Part shown: positions 16,583 through 25,870 of the stretch, piece by piece
How positions within the stretch are numbered: position 1 is the stretch's first letter
How the letters are laid out: the number at the start of each line of letters is the position of its first letter
Notes under the pieces: model-generated
Seen by the model: the letters and a program-made list of their open reading frames with translations, nothing else
The model's database searches: none
Told to the model about the DNA's origin: nothing
Made by a program: the position numbers and the translations under genes
NCBI GenBank assembly: GCA_040755055.1
Contig: JBFMBS010000009.1
Location: 62,001 to 126,000, forward strand
Reading direction: 5' to 3'
Length of the DNA stretch: 64,000 nucleotides
Source of the DNA: DYJK01 sp040755055
GTDB taxonomy: Bacteria; Bacteroidota; Ignavibacteria; Ignavibacteriales; Melioribacteraceae

Positions 16583-18568
16583 TCAATTCACATTGATAGC
16601 TTCAAATCTGCACGACTCAAAGCACATACCGCATTTGGTACATTTTAATTCTATTATATGATGAACTTGTTTCTTTTCACCAACTATTGCTTCAGCCGGG
16701 CATTTTCTTAAACACACACCGCAACCGTTACAAATTTCCGGATCGATTTCATAAGTAAGTAAAGGTTTGCAGACTTTTGCTTCACACTTTCTTTCAAATA
16801 GATGCTCTTCATATTCATCACGAAAATAACGCAAACCTGATAAGATCGGGTTTGGCGCACTTTGTCCTAATCCGCAAAGCGAGGTATCATGAATTACATC
16901 AGCTAATCTTTGCAAATGAATCATACCTTTAAATCTCTGCAACTGATCTATTTTATTCCCATTGGTTTCATATCTAACCGGGATTCGTTCAATAATTTCA
17001 AGCATTCGTTTGGTGCCTTCTCTACAAGGTACGCATTTACCGCACGATTCATTTTTAATAAATGTTAAAAAATATTTTGCAACGTCAACCATACATGTAT
17101 CTTCATCCATAACGACAAAACCGCCGGAGCCCATCATTGCACCAACCTTCTTAAGTGATTCATAATCTACCGGTGTGTCAATAACAGATTCAGGTAAACA
17201 TCCGCCCGATGGTCCTCCAATTTGAACTGCCTTAAATTTTTTGTTATCGGGAATACCACCACCGATTTCAAAAACAATTTCTTTAAGAGTAACTCCCATA
17301 GGCACTTCTACTAAGCCGCTATATGCAATCTTACCGCTTAGCGCAAAAACTTTAGTGCCTTTACTTGATTCAGTTCCAATTGAAGAGAACCACTGAGCAC
17401 CTTTGCTGATTATGTTGCCGACATTTGCAAATGTTTCTACGTTGTTGATAACAGTCGGCTTACCCCAAAGACCTGAATCGGATGGATATGGAGGGCGTGG
17501 ACGCGGCATTCCGCGTTTGCCTTCAATCGAAGCTATCAAAGCGGTTTCTTCGCCACAAACAAATGCACCGGCACCTTTTTTAATTTTTAGGTCAAAATCG
17601 AAATCACTATTTAGAATGTTTTTACCAAGCAGACCGTATTCGCGGCATTTTTTGATTGCACGATTTAGTCTTTCTATTGCAAGAGGATATTCAGCACGAC
17701 AATAGATGTAACCTGATGATGCACCAATAGCATAAGCACCTATTATCATTCCTTCGATTACTCTATACGGATCACTTTCTAAAACGGAACGATCCATAAA
17801 TGCCCCCGGATCGCCTTCGTCAGCATTACATATAATATATTTATCATGTGAATCTTTTCTGTGTGCGAGTTCCCATTTTATTCCGGTAGAAAATCCTCCA
17901 CCGCCTCTACCGCGTAATCCGCTCTCCTTAATTTCCATTACAGCTTTTTCTGGTGTTAGAATTCTTAATGCTTTGTCCAACGCCTTAAAGCCGCCGTATG
18001 CAATATATTCATCGATCGAATCAGGATTTATTATGCCGCAGTTTTCCAATACAATTTTTTGCTGACGTTTAAAAAATGGTGTACAGTTGATGTTGGGAAT
18101 ATTTTCCGAATGATTCCCGTAGGTTCCTAAAAGTTTTTTCTTAAAAATACTTCTATCAACAATTGTAGTTTTTATTAATTCATGTACATCTTTGGGAAAA
18201 ACCTCGCAATAAGAAATTCGGTCTTTCCCCGGCAACTTAACATCAATTATTGGTTCTTTTGCACAATAACCGATGCAACCGGTGGGCACAATTAAGACAT
18301 TAACATTTAGCTTACCAAGTTCTTCTTCGATTGTTTTTTTTACCTTATCAGCACCAGATGCAAGACCGCATGTTCCCATACCGATAAAAATAATTGGCAG
18401 CTCGTGTTCAATATTTTTTAAATGATTGTGGAGCGACTTATACTTTCTCGTGCATTCATCATCTTTGTGGCATAATGGTCCTTCAATACAACAAGCAACA
18501 AATTGTTCACAAGGTGTATCTACAGAGTGCCAGCATTGATCACAACATTTTTCCAAATAACTTTTCAT
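16583..18568 (-). CDS. hydB: NuoF-like flavoprotein subunit of the [FeFe]-hydrogenase (long form)
   Basis: 661 residues. An unusual N-terminal stretch (residues 8-39) has eight Cys (CC..C, C, CC, C, C) plus His, possibly a metal-binding knuckle. Then come a thioredoxin-like [2Fe-2S] domain (GTCGLASG...GCIGYC, about 65-110), the NuoF core with GRGGGGFSTGIKW and NADEGDPGAFMDR, the [4Fe-4S] motif ESCGKCVPCREG with CGLGQ, and a C-terminal 2x[4Fe-4S] ferredoxin (CNGCGVCLRKCP, CTKCGMCFESC). This is the full set of clusters typical of electron-bifurcating HydB/HndC subunits that couple NADH and reduced ferredoxin to H2 formation. The start codon shares one base with the stop of the NuoE-like gene (TAATG). 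Confidence 0.95.
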   Translation of the reverse strand: MKSYLEKCCDQCWHSVDTPCEQFVACCIEGPLCHKDDECTRKYKSLHNHLKNIEHELPIIFIGMGTCGLASGADKVKKTIEEELGKLNVNVLIVPTGCIGYCAKEPIIDVKLPGKDRISYCEVFPKDVHELIKTTIVDRSIFKKKLLGTYGNHSENIPNINCTPFFKRQQKIVLENCGIINPDSIDEYIAYGGFKALDKALRILTPEKAVMEIKESGLRGRGGGGFSTGIKWELAHRKDSHDKYIICNADEGDPGAFMDRSVLESDPYRVIEGMIIGAYAIGASSGYIYCRAEYPLAIERLNRAIKKCREYGLLGKNILNSDFDFDLKIKKGAGAFVCGEETALIASIEGKRGMPRPRPPYPSDSGLWGKPTVINNVETFANVGNIISKGAQWFSSIGTESSKGTKVFALSGKIAYSGLVEVPMGVTLKEIVFEIGGGIPDNKKFKAVQIGGPSGGCLPESVIDTPVDYESLKKVGAMMGSGGFVVMDEDTCMVDVAKYFLTFIKNESCGKCVPCREGTKRMLEIIERIPVRYETNGNKIDQLQRFKGMIHLQRLADVIHDTSLCGLGQSAPNPILSGLRYFRDEYEEHLFERKCEAKVCKPLLTYEIDPEICNGCGVCLRKCPAEAIVGEKKQVHHIIELKCTKCGMCFESCRFEAINVN

Positions 18569-19056
18569 TAAGCACTCACTTTTTCTTCTAATTTGTTTTT
18601 TACAGTCTCTTCTTTTTTATATTTGTTTAAAATTTTTGCAATCTCTTTAACTGTAACCCTTCCATAATATTCTTCATTAATATTTATAACCGGCGCAATA
18701 CTGCATGCACCTATGCACGCAACTGTTTCAAGTGTGAACAATTTATCCCGTGTTGTTTGCCCGGATTGAATCCCTAATTCAGTCTCCAATGCTGTCAAAA
18801 TGTTAGCAGAATTTTTTACATGACAAGCCGTACCTCTGCAAACCCGGATAACATTTTTACCAAGCGGTGTTAATCTAAATTGGTTATAGAAAGTTGCAAC
18901 ACCGTACACCCCGCTAAGCGGAATATTAATATGATTAGAGATATCCCTCAGAGCTTTTTCCGGCAAATAACCATATATTTCTTGAACATCTTGAAGAAGA
19001 GCGATAAGATTACTTCTATCTTTTTGCCGATATTTTTCTAAAATATGATTGTGCAT
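18568..19056 (-). CDS. hydC: NuoE-like [2Fe-2S] subunit, first gene of the hydrogenase operon
   Basis: 162 residues: N-terminal helices (SNLIALLQDVQEIYGYLP), the PLSGVYGVATFYNQF segment typical of NuoE, then ligands CRGTAC and CIGAC for a [2Fe-2S] cluster. An AGGA site lies five bases before the ATG. The Lys/Glu-rich C-terminal tail (KKEETVKNKLEEKV) is longer than in the other copy. It is the promoter-proximal gene of the ten-gene unit; 245 bases separate it from the divergent CDF transporter. Confidence 0.94.
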   Translation of the reverse strand: MHNHILEKYRQKDRSNLIALLQDVQEIYGYLPEKALRDISNHINIPLSGVYGVATFYNQFRLTPLGKNVIRVCRGTACHVKNSANILTALETELGIQSGQTTRDKLFTLETVACIGACSIAPVININEEYYGRVTVKEIAKILNKYKKEETVKNKLEEKVSA

Positions 19057-19301
19057 CTCATTCCTAAATTTTGTTCTTACGTTCGTTGAGTTTGCACAAT
19101 ATATGCCAAGTAAAACTCAAATTTTGTTATCGTTTTCTTATGTTTTTTATAGACTTAAATAACAGTCAAAGTCTGGTTTCCTAACAGTGAGAAAGAATTT
19201 CTTCATTTTTCAAATTCTAATCGGACATAAATTTATCGTATCCGATTTTTTAATAGACCTGAATAAAATTATATTGCCGGTAGCTAATTGAATGTTTTCT
19301 A
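19057..19301. promoter_or_regulatory. Divergent intergenic region with an inverted repeat upstream of the hydrogenase operon
   Basis: AT-rich 245 bp between the first hydrogenase gene (minus) and the CDF gene (plus), so it must contain both promoters. An exact 7-bp inverted repeat, AATCGGA and TCCGATT separated by 15 bases, lies at 19219-19247 and is followed by a T run. It could be an operator or a transcript hairpin. I cannot assign -10/-35 or Bacteroidota-type promoter boxes with confidence. Confidence 0.45.
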
Positions 19302-19304
19302 ATG

Positions 19305-20294
19305 ATGAATAACATAATATCTATCGATAAGAAAAAAGCAGCGTGGCTCTCTTTGTATGTTGGGATCGGAATGTTTCTTGCTAAAACTACTGCTTATATC
19401 CTAACCGGTTCAACAGCAATTTTTTCGGATGCGGCTGAATCGGTAGTTCATATTGCGGCAACTTCCATGGCATTGTTAAGCATCTACATAAGTTCAAAGC
19501 CAGCTGATGAATCGCACCTTTATGGTCATGGTAACGTAGAATACTTTTCTGCCGGTATTGAAGGTCTATTAATAATTGTTGCTGCTATCACAATCATTTA
19601 TACGTCAATTGAAGATTTGATTGTTGGAGTAACTACACAAAAGCTTGATGTCGGTACGATTATAGTCGGCATTGCCGGCGGTGTTAATCTCGTTCTCGGA
19701 TTGTTTCTTGTTCGAAAAGGGAAAGAAACAAATTCGCTTACTCTAGTAGCAGATGGTAAACATGTTCTCACAGATTCTTTTACAAGCATCGGGGTAGTTA
19801 TCGGGTTGATACTTGTTCTGATTACCGGTTACCTGATTCTTGACCCGATAATAGCAATCGTAGTAGCGCTTAATATTCTCTATACCGGTTATAAATTAAT
19901 TAGAGAATCGGTCGGCGGCTTGATGAACGAGACCGACAAAGAATTGCTTTATAAAATAACAATGAGATTAAACGAGATTAAAAAAAATTTCTGGATCGAT
20001 ATTCATCATTTAAGATTTCGCAAATCGGGGGAAAACCTATTCATTGATTTCCACTTAATACTTCCCTATTTCTTTTCAATAAGGGACTCACATTTGGAAG
20101 AGGAACAAATTGAAGATTCCTTCCAGGAAATTATTCCGAATACCAGTGTGAGAATACATATGGATTATTGTAAAGAAAACTGTTGCAAGTATTGTGAATA
20201 CAACGATTGTGATTTTAGAACCGAACCAAAAAAAATAAATTTCACCTGGGATGAAAAGAAATTTATTGGAAATCCAATTTACACTACAGACTGA
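19305..20294 (+). CDS. Cation diffusion facilitator (CDF) family metal transporter
   Basis: About 329 residues with roughly six membrane segments in the first 200. CDF metal-site motifs are visible: FSDAAESVVH in segment 2 (Asp-Ala-Ala-Glu instead of the more common DxxxD) and DGKHVLTDS in segment 5. It exports divalent metal (Zn, Fe, Co or Mn) in exchange for protons. The C-terminal cytoplasmic domain continues past the usual end into a Cys-rich tail, CKENCCKYCEYNDC, that could bind metal and regulate transport. ATG codons at 19302 and 19305 are both possible. The stop codon abuts that of convergent purE with no spacer. Confidence 0.9.
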   Translation: MNNIISIDKKKAAWLSLYVGIGMFLAKTTAYILTGSTAIFSDAAESVVHIAATSMALLSIYISSKPADESHLYGHGNVEYFSAGIEGLLIIVAAITIIYTSIEDLIVGVTTQKLDVGTIIVGIAGGVNLVLGLFLVRKGKETNSLTLVADGKHVLTDSFTSIGVVIGLILVLITGYLILDPIIAIVVALNILYTGYKLIRESVGGLMNETDKELLYKITMRLNEIKKNFWIDIHHLRFRKSGENLFIDFHLILPYFFSIRDSHLEEEQIEDSFQEIIPNTSVRIHMDYCKENCCKYCEYNDCDFRTEPKKINFTWDEKKFIGNPIYTTD

Positions 20295-20795
20295 CTATTT
20301 TTTCTTCATTAATTCTTTATCCTTATTAATAACGGCTTTTTCCATCTTCTTTTTATAACCAATCAGTTTCTGTTCTAACTGTTTATTTGATAAAGCGAGC
20401 ATTTGTATTGCCATCAAAGCAGCATTTTTGGTACCATCAATAGCAACTGTAGCTACCGGAATTCCACTCGGCATTTGAGCAATCGACAATAGAGAATCTA
20501 AACCCTTCAAACTTCCGCTTGTCAATGGTACACCTATAACCGGTAGGTGTGTATAAGAAGCAATTACGCCGGGCAGATGCGCAGCTAAACCGGCACCGGC
20601 TATAAAAACTTTAATTCCTTTCTTCTCACCTTCAAAAATGAATTCTTTTAATTTATTCGGAGCCCGGTGAGCTGAAATTATTCTCATCTCATAAGAAACG
20701 TTAAACTCTTTACAAATTTCAGCAGCTTTTTCCATCAATGGGATATCTGAATCGCTTCCCATCACGATACCGATCAACGGTTTATCTTTTTTCAT
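20295..20795 (-). CDS. purE: N5-carboxyaminoimidazole ribonucleotide mutase
   Basis: 166 residues, the normal class I PurE length. It moves the carboxyl group of N5-CAIR to give CAIR in purine synthesis. The N-terminal loop IGIVMGSDSDIPLM and the catalytic ISAHRAPNKL segment are present, followed by AGAGLAAHLPGVIA and PVIGVPLTSGSLKGLDSLLSI. No purK is adjacent. Confidence 0.96.
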   Translation of the reverse strand: MKKDKPLIGIVMGSDSDIPLMEKAAEICKEFNVSYEMRIISAHRAPNKLKEFIFEGEKKGIKVFIAGAGLAAHLPGVIASYTHLPVIGVPLTSGSLKGLDSLLSIAQMPSGIPVATVAIDGTKNAALMAIQMLALSNKQLEQKLIGYKKKMEKAVINKDKELMKKK

Positions 20796-20841
20796 TACCT
20801 ATCCGTTTTTTATTTATGTAAAGATAAGAAAAGATATAAAA

Positions 20842-20873
20842 AAAGCAGAGCCGATAAAGATCAACTCTGCTTT
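20842..20873 (-). terminator. Rho-independent terminator after the head-GIN lipoprotein gene
   Basis: Perfect 9-bp stem AAAGCAGAG / CTCTGCTTT with a 14-base loop. On the minus strand it runs into TTTTTTTAT, as expected for a terminator 23 bases after the stop of the lipoprotein gene. Confidence 0.88.
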
Positions 20874-20895
20874 AGGAGTGTAGTATGCATCGAAT

Positions 20896-21543
20896 TTATT
20901 TTCTAGTTATAGAACCAACCCCCGAAACGTTTGTATTTGTCTCCTTAGGATCTCCATAATATTCTATTGATCCGACACCTGATACCGAAGCATCTAAATA
21001 TTTGCTTGCATAAACTGATGCGCTAGCCGCACCGCTTACTGAAATAAATACATGATCGGATTTTAAGTGTTTAGCATCAATATGACCGGCACCGGAAATT
21101 TCAGCATGAACTTTTTCACATTCACCATACAGATCAATATTACCGGCACCGCTTAATTCTACACTAAAATCCCTACTTTTTATTCCATCGGCTTTAATAT
21201 CATTAGCACCGGAACATTCAATACCATCAAGTTGATCCGTGGTTATATAAATTTTAATTTCTTTTCTTGGAGAGATATTTTTCTTAGTATCAATTATCAA
21301 TGAATTACCGCGGATATAAGTTTTAATAAGGGGTAAAAGATTATCCTCGGCTTGTATTTTGATAGATGGAGGTGGTCCAACCTTCACGTTCACTGTAAAT
21401 GCGCCGGAAGCATCTACTTTTGAAAAATCACCTACCTTACGTGCCTCAGATTTTAACTTTCCACTCCCCCTTACGCCCCAAAAGCTGCAACCGGTTACAA
21501 GTATTGTCAGCAACAAAAAACCGGAGATAACTCTTGATTTCAT
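20896..21543 (-). CDS. Head-GIN (DUF2807-type) lipoprotein
   Basis: 215 residues with a lipoprotein signal: MKSRVISGFLLLTILVTGC, the Cys being the likely lipidated residue. The mature part is a repeated short-beta domain with SGAGNIDLYG, SGAGHIDAKHL, SGAASASVYA and SGVGSIEYYG, the glycine-rich turns of the auto-transporter-like head-GIN/DUF2807 fold common in Bacteroidota. It should sit in the periplasm or outer membrane. It is monocistronic with its own terminator. Its molecular role is unknown. Confidence 0.88.
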   Translation of the reverse strand: MKSRVISGFLLLTILVTGCSFWGVRGSGKLKSEARKVGDFSKVDASGAFTVNVKVGPPPSIKIQAEDNLLPLIKTYIRGNSLIIDTKKNISPRKEIKIYITTDQLDGIECSGANDIKADGIKSRDFSVELSGAGNIDLYGECEKVHAEISGAGHIDAKHLKSDHVFISVSGAASASVYASKYLDASVSGVGSIEYYGDPKETNTNVSGVGSITRK

Positions 21544-21687
21544 TATTTACTTCCTTATAATTTGTCCTTTAGACGTTTATTAATGGAATAAGTTATCAAT
21601 GTTTTATTCAAAAACTGATATAGTAAATACCTAGAACTTTTCATATTTTCTAAAAAGCAATTATAAAATCTTCTTATTCGCTGAATA

Positions 21688-24600
21688 ATGACAAACGAAG
21701 AACTAAATAGTCTGCAATCCGAAGCATATGAGCATCTCTGGAATGGCAGATTCAGGTTAGCCTTAACGGCGGCAGAGAAAGTGTACGAATACCGCCCTGA
21801 CGATAGCGAAGCCGCAATCTGTCTGGCATGGGCTTTCCTGGAAAATGGTCACCCCAACAAAGCAATTGAATTTGCAAACCTTGCAGTTGAATTAAAAGGT
21901 GATTCCGCCAAAACACGTTTCTTTAGGGCTTATCTTTTAACAAGGATGGGCATATATGAAGGTGCTGTTGCTGATATCGATAAAACTATTCCTAAAGAGA
22001 AAAATCTATTAAGCTGGACTTACATAACTCAAGCGAGAGCACTGGCCGGTTTAAGAAAATTTGAAGATGCCAACAAAACTCTTGCACTAGGTCTCCTTAT
22101 CGATAGCGGTGACAATGCTAATTGGGCTAACATTCGTAAGTGGTTTCAGAAAGCTAATGTTTATTTTGCAAACGATTTTTCTGTTACTAAAAATAATATC
22201 AAAGAATTAATTGATGATGCAATTAACGCGCAGAAAGACAAAGAGTATTGGTTCACACTTTTTGCGGTCCAAAAAATACTCGAAGATTCCAGATTCAAGA
22301 AAGAATTCCCGGAGATTGAATTAATAGAAATCGAAGCAATGTGCCAGATGTTTCAGTACAAACCGGCATTCAAAAAAGCTGAAGCATTAAAATCCAAATT
22401 CAAAGAGAATAAAAAATTCAATCAACTCTATAATTTAGTTCAAAAATATGTCCTTGAAGAAGAACAAGAAATTGAAAGTGAAGTAAAGCAATCAAAGAGA
22501 AAAACTAATACAGATACAGTTTACGATCAACCGGTCACCAAGACCATCAATACAATTGAAGAGCATAAAACGAATGCCGTCTATTACCCGAATGAATATG
22601 TGGATGTTTTTTCTGTAAAAATCTTCGATGCTTATAAAGATCTTAAACTTAAGAAGAGACACTTTTTCAAACAGATCAATAAAAACATTCCTTCCGTAGG
22701 TGTTGAAGTTATTTTTAATAATCCGTTTTTTGGCAAAGAGAATAGATCGGTTAATTCCTCTGTTGTTTGGTATTTAAATGATTACGAGATAGGTAAAAAC
22801 AATTTCCGGCTTAATGTACCGGGCGATTGGGATTCCATCATTTTCGCCCAGACATTGAACATTGAGCACGATAACGGTTGGCAGCAAGGTCAAGCTAAAG
22901 TTGAGATTTACATTAATAATTTTAAAGTCGCCGAAAAATATTTTGGAGTTGCGTCTGTAATGATTCCGGAAGACGAACTTCCACAAGCAAATACCAGGAC
23001 AGATACCGAAAAGAAAAAAGAAAAGCCGGAGCAAAAAACTCCTCCCAAAATTGAAGATACCCGGTCACTGAATGAATTGATGACTGAACTTGATTCCTAT
23101 ATTGGACTCACAAACATCAAACAAGCCGTGCGTGATTTTATTTCCTACCTGGAATTTATGAAGGAAAGAAAAAAGTACGGACTAAAAACTGAAGAAAAAT
23201 TTTCAGCAAATATTATTTTCCTTGGCAACCCGGGAACCGGTAAAACAACAATAGCACGTTTATTAGGAAATATTTTTAGAGCTATGGGCATTTTGCCAAA
23301 CGGACATGTAATAGAAGTTGACCGTTCGGCATTGGTCGGTCAATATATTGGCGAGACTGCACAAAAAACCGAAAAAATAATAAGCGATGCAACCGGCGGA
23401 GTGTTATTCGTAGATGAAGCTTATACATTGATCAAAAAAGGCGGCACACAAGATTTCGGACAAGAAGCAATTGACGTTCTACTAAAACGGATGGAAGACA
23501 AAAAAGGTGAATTTGCCGTTATTGCCGCCGGATACACTGAAGAGATGCAATCATTTATGAATTCGAACCCCGGACTAAAATCGAGATTCACCCATACATT
23601 TACATTTGAAGATTATACGCCGGATGAATTAATCCAGATTCTCCAACGGTATCTGAAAAAAGAAGAATATAAAATTGAAAGTTCAGCCGAAGATGAATTA
23701 AAAAAAGAATTTACAACACTTTACCGCGGAAGAGACAAAACATTCGGTAATGCCCGGCTTGTAAGAAATATTTTTGATGATGCAAAAATCAATTTGGGTA
23801 AGCGTGCTTTAACTATTCCCGAAAAGGAACGAACAAAAGATCAATTGAACACAATAACAATTGAGGACATAACGGGACTATCTAAAAGATCTGCTGCTAA
23901 ACAAATTGTACTAACCATTAATGAAGAAGAGCTCGAAGGTGCACTCAACGAGTTGAATCACCTCGTTGGTTTGGAAACAATTAAGAAAGAAATTAATGAT
24001 CTTGTTAAACTTGCGAGATTTTTTGCAGAGCAAGGTGAAGACCTGAGAGATAAATTCAGCGCACATTATTTATTCCTGGGGAATCCCGGCACCGGTAAAA
24101 CAACTGTTGCGCGAATATTCAGTAAAATATTTTCTGCACTCGGAGTTTTAACCAAGGGACATTTGGTAGAGACCGACCGGCAAGGCTTGGTTGCCGGGTA
24201 TGTTGGTCAAACTGCCGAAAAAACTACTTCGATGATCGATAGAGCTATTGGCGGTACTCTGTTTGTTGACGAGGCATATGCACTTATAAAACCGGACGGT
24301 TCAGGCAACGATTTCGGCAAAGAAGCAATCGATATTTTACTAAAACGAATGGAAGACGAACGGGGAAAGTTTATTGTTATTGCAGCCGGTTACACAGACG
24401 AAATGAAAAAATTTATTGCAAGCAATCCCGGTATGCAAAGCAGATTTACAAAGTCATTGACTTTCGAAGATTATTCCCCTATCGAGCTAATGGATATCGT
24501 CCACCGTTCATTGAAAAAAGAAAAAAAATCAATCGAGAAAGAAGCCGAAGAACTTCTGCAAAAACATTTCAACGAAATATATAAAGGAAGGGATAAAAAA

Positions 24601-25599
24601 TTCGGCAATGCAAGGATAGTCCGTAATCTGCTTGAATCGATCAAACAAAAAATGCTTTTAAGAATTGCCGATCTTCCCCAGACAGAAAGAACAGAAGAGA
24701 AATTAAACACGATCGTTGTGCATGATATAAAAGAAGCATTATCGGGAACAACACAAGCCACCGATTACCGTGTTAAAGGCGATCCGCTCAAACTCCAGGA
24801 ATACATCGACCAGCTTAATTCTCTAACCGGTCTTACAAATGTTAAAGAAGAAATATTTAAAATGATCGGCGGCTCTAAAATTGCACAGCTTAAAAAAGAG
24901 AGAGGGTTGCATGTTATTGCTCCGAACCTGAACTGTTTATTTTTCGGCAATCCCGGCGTTGGCAAAACAACTGTAGCTAAAATTTTCGCAAACATAATGC
25001 ACGAGCTTGGACTAATAGATAAAGCAAGCGTTATAACAGCAAGAAGAGCAGACCTGATCGGCAGCTATCCCGAACAAACGATCAGTAAAACAGATAAAAT
25101 AATAAACGAAGCAAAAGGTGGAATACTCTATATTGCGGATGCCCACTTACTTTTGCAAACAGACGATACTCCCGGCTGGAACGTACTTGAAACTTTACTA
25201 ACACGGATGGAAGAATTAAAAAGTAAATTATTGGTCGTACTTGCCGGTCCTAAAAAAGAAATGGATCAGTTTATAAATTCCTTCCCTCTTCTTAAAAATC
25301 GATTTCCGAATATTTTTGAATTCAATGATTACACTCCAAGGGAAATGCTTGCTATTTGTTATGAGATTGCATCCGATCACGGATATATTCTTGATGAAGG
25401 CGCGCTCCAAATGATGCTTGAACATTTTAACGATGTCTGTGAGAAAAAAGATGCCGCTTTTATGAACGCACTTGCATCAAAAAATATTCTTTATGCTGCC
25501 ATCACTAACCAGGAATTGCGTATCGCTTCTATGGTTAATCCATCCAACGATGATTTGAAGATCATTACATTTGAAGATTGTGAGCCGATAAAAGTTTAA
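21688..25599 (+). CDS. TPR protein with three tandem CbbX/SpoVK-type AAA+ modules
   Basis: 1303 residues. Residues 1-260 form TPR-like helical repeats (AYEHLWNGRFRLALTAAEK, AICLAWAFLENGHPNKAIEF). A charged linker (260-300) leads to a beta-rich domain (about 305-415; VDVFSVKIFDAY...YIGVASVMIP-like end). Three AAA+ modules of the CbbX/SpoVK (CfxQ) family follow, with Walker A GNPGTGKTTIARL (about 512), GNPGTGKTTVARI (about 797) and GNPGVGKTTVAKI (about 1087). Walker B is intact in the first two (LFVDEAYTL, LFVDEAYAL) but the third reads LYIADAHLL, losing the Asp-Glu pair, so it probably binds but does not hydrolyse ATP. The chain likely makes or joins a hexameric remodelling ring. It stands alone, so no substrate is implied. 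Confidence 0.88.
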   Translation: MTNEELNSLQSEAYEHLWNGRFRLALTAAEKVYEYRPDDSEAAICLAWAFLENGHPNKAIEFANLAVELKGDSAKTRFFRAYLLTRMGIYEGAVADIDKTIPKEKNLLSWTYITQARALAGLRKFEDANKTLALGLLIDSGDNANWANIRKWFQKANVYFANDFSVTKNNIKELIDDAINAQKDKEYWFTLFAVQKILEDSRFKKEFPEIELIEIEAMCQMFQYKPAFKKAEALKSKFKENKKFNQLYNLVQKYVLEEEQEIESEVKQSKRKTNTDTVYDQPVTKTINTIEEHKTNAVYYPNEYVDVFSVKIFDAYKDLKLKKRHFFKQINKNIPSVGVEVIFNNPFFGKENRSVNSSVVWYLNDYEIGKNNFRLNVPGDWDSIIFAQTLNIEHDNGWQQGQAKVEIYINNFKVAEKYFGVASVMIPEDELPQANTRTDTEKKKEKPEQKTPPKIEDTRSLNELMTELDSYIGLTNIKQAVRDFISYLEFMKERKKYGLKTEEKFSANIIFLGNPGTGKTTIARLLGNIFRAMGILPNGHVIEVDRSALVGQYIGETAQKTEKIISDATGGVLFVDEAYTLIKKGGTQDFGQEAIDVLLKRMEDKKGEFAVIAAGYTEEMQSFMNSNPGLKSRFTHTFTFEDYTPDELIQILQRYLKKEEYKIESSAEDELKKEFTTLYRGRDKTFGNARLVRNIFDDAKINLGKRALTIPEKERTKDQLNTITIEDITGLSKRSAAKQIVLTINEEELEGALNELNHLVGLETIKKEINDLVKLARFFAEQGEDLRDKFSAHYLFLGNPGTGKTTVARIFSKIFSALGVLTKGHLVETDRQGLVAGYVGQTAEKTTSMIDRAIGGTLFVDEAYALIKPDGSGNDFGKEAIDILLKRMEDERGKFIVIAAGYTDEMKKFIASNPGMQSRFTKSLTFEDYSPIELMDIVHRSLKKEKKSIEKEAEELLQKHFNEIYKGRDKKFGNARIVRNLLESIKQKMLLRIADLPQTERTEEKLNTIVVHDIKEALSGTTQATDYRVKGDPLKLQEYIDQLNSLTGLTNVKEEIFKMIGGSKIAQLKKERGLHVIAPNLNCLFFGNPGVGKTTVAKIFANIMHELGLIDKASVITARRADLIGSYPEQTISKTDKIINEAKGGILYIADAHLLLQTDDTPGWNVLETLLTRMEELKSKLLVVLAGPKKEMDQFINSFPLLKNRFPNIFEFNDYTPREMLAICYEIASDHGYILDEGALQMMLEHFNDVCEKKDAAFMNALASKNILYAAITNQELRIASMVNPSNDDLKIITFEDCEPIKV

Positions 25600-25870
25600 G
25601 TGATTTCGTCCCGTTAATTTTAATAAGTATGATAGATTGAAATTATAGTATGCAACTTACTATCTAATGTTTCGCAGAATATATTTCTTTTCCCGAAGGG
25701 ATGGCTATGCCAGCGGACTCAGCGTTCCGTGGTGGCTGATTGCGCCTTTGCGAGAAAAAAGAAAGGCATTTCACGCAGAGATCGCCAAAGAAACGCAAGG
25801 ATCGCAAAGAATATTATCTCCTACGCAAGATGACAAAGTAACATAAAAATTTTGCCCAGAGTAAAAAAAC
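25600..25870. repeat. Repeat-bearing spacer before the ABC transporter genes
   Basis: No gene is visible. At 25690-25735 a short dyad (CAGCGGACTCAGCG...GGTGGCTG) occurs, and 25734-25838 contains a 'TTTGCGAG ... CACGCAGAGATCGCC ... ACGCAAGGATCGCAAAG' repeat related to those at 41485-41580 and 41956-42052. The ABC promoter must lie here or within the repeat. Confidence 0.6.
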
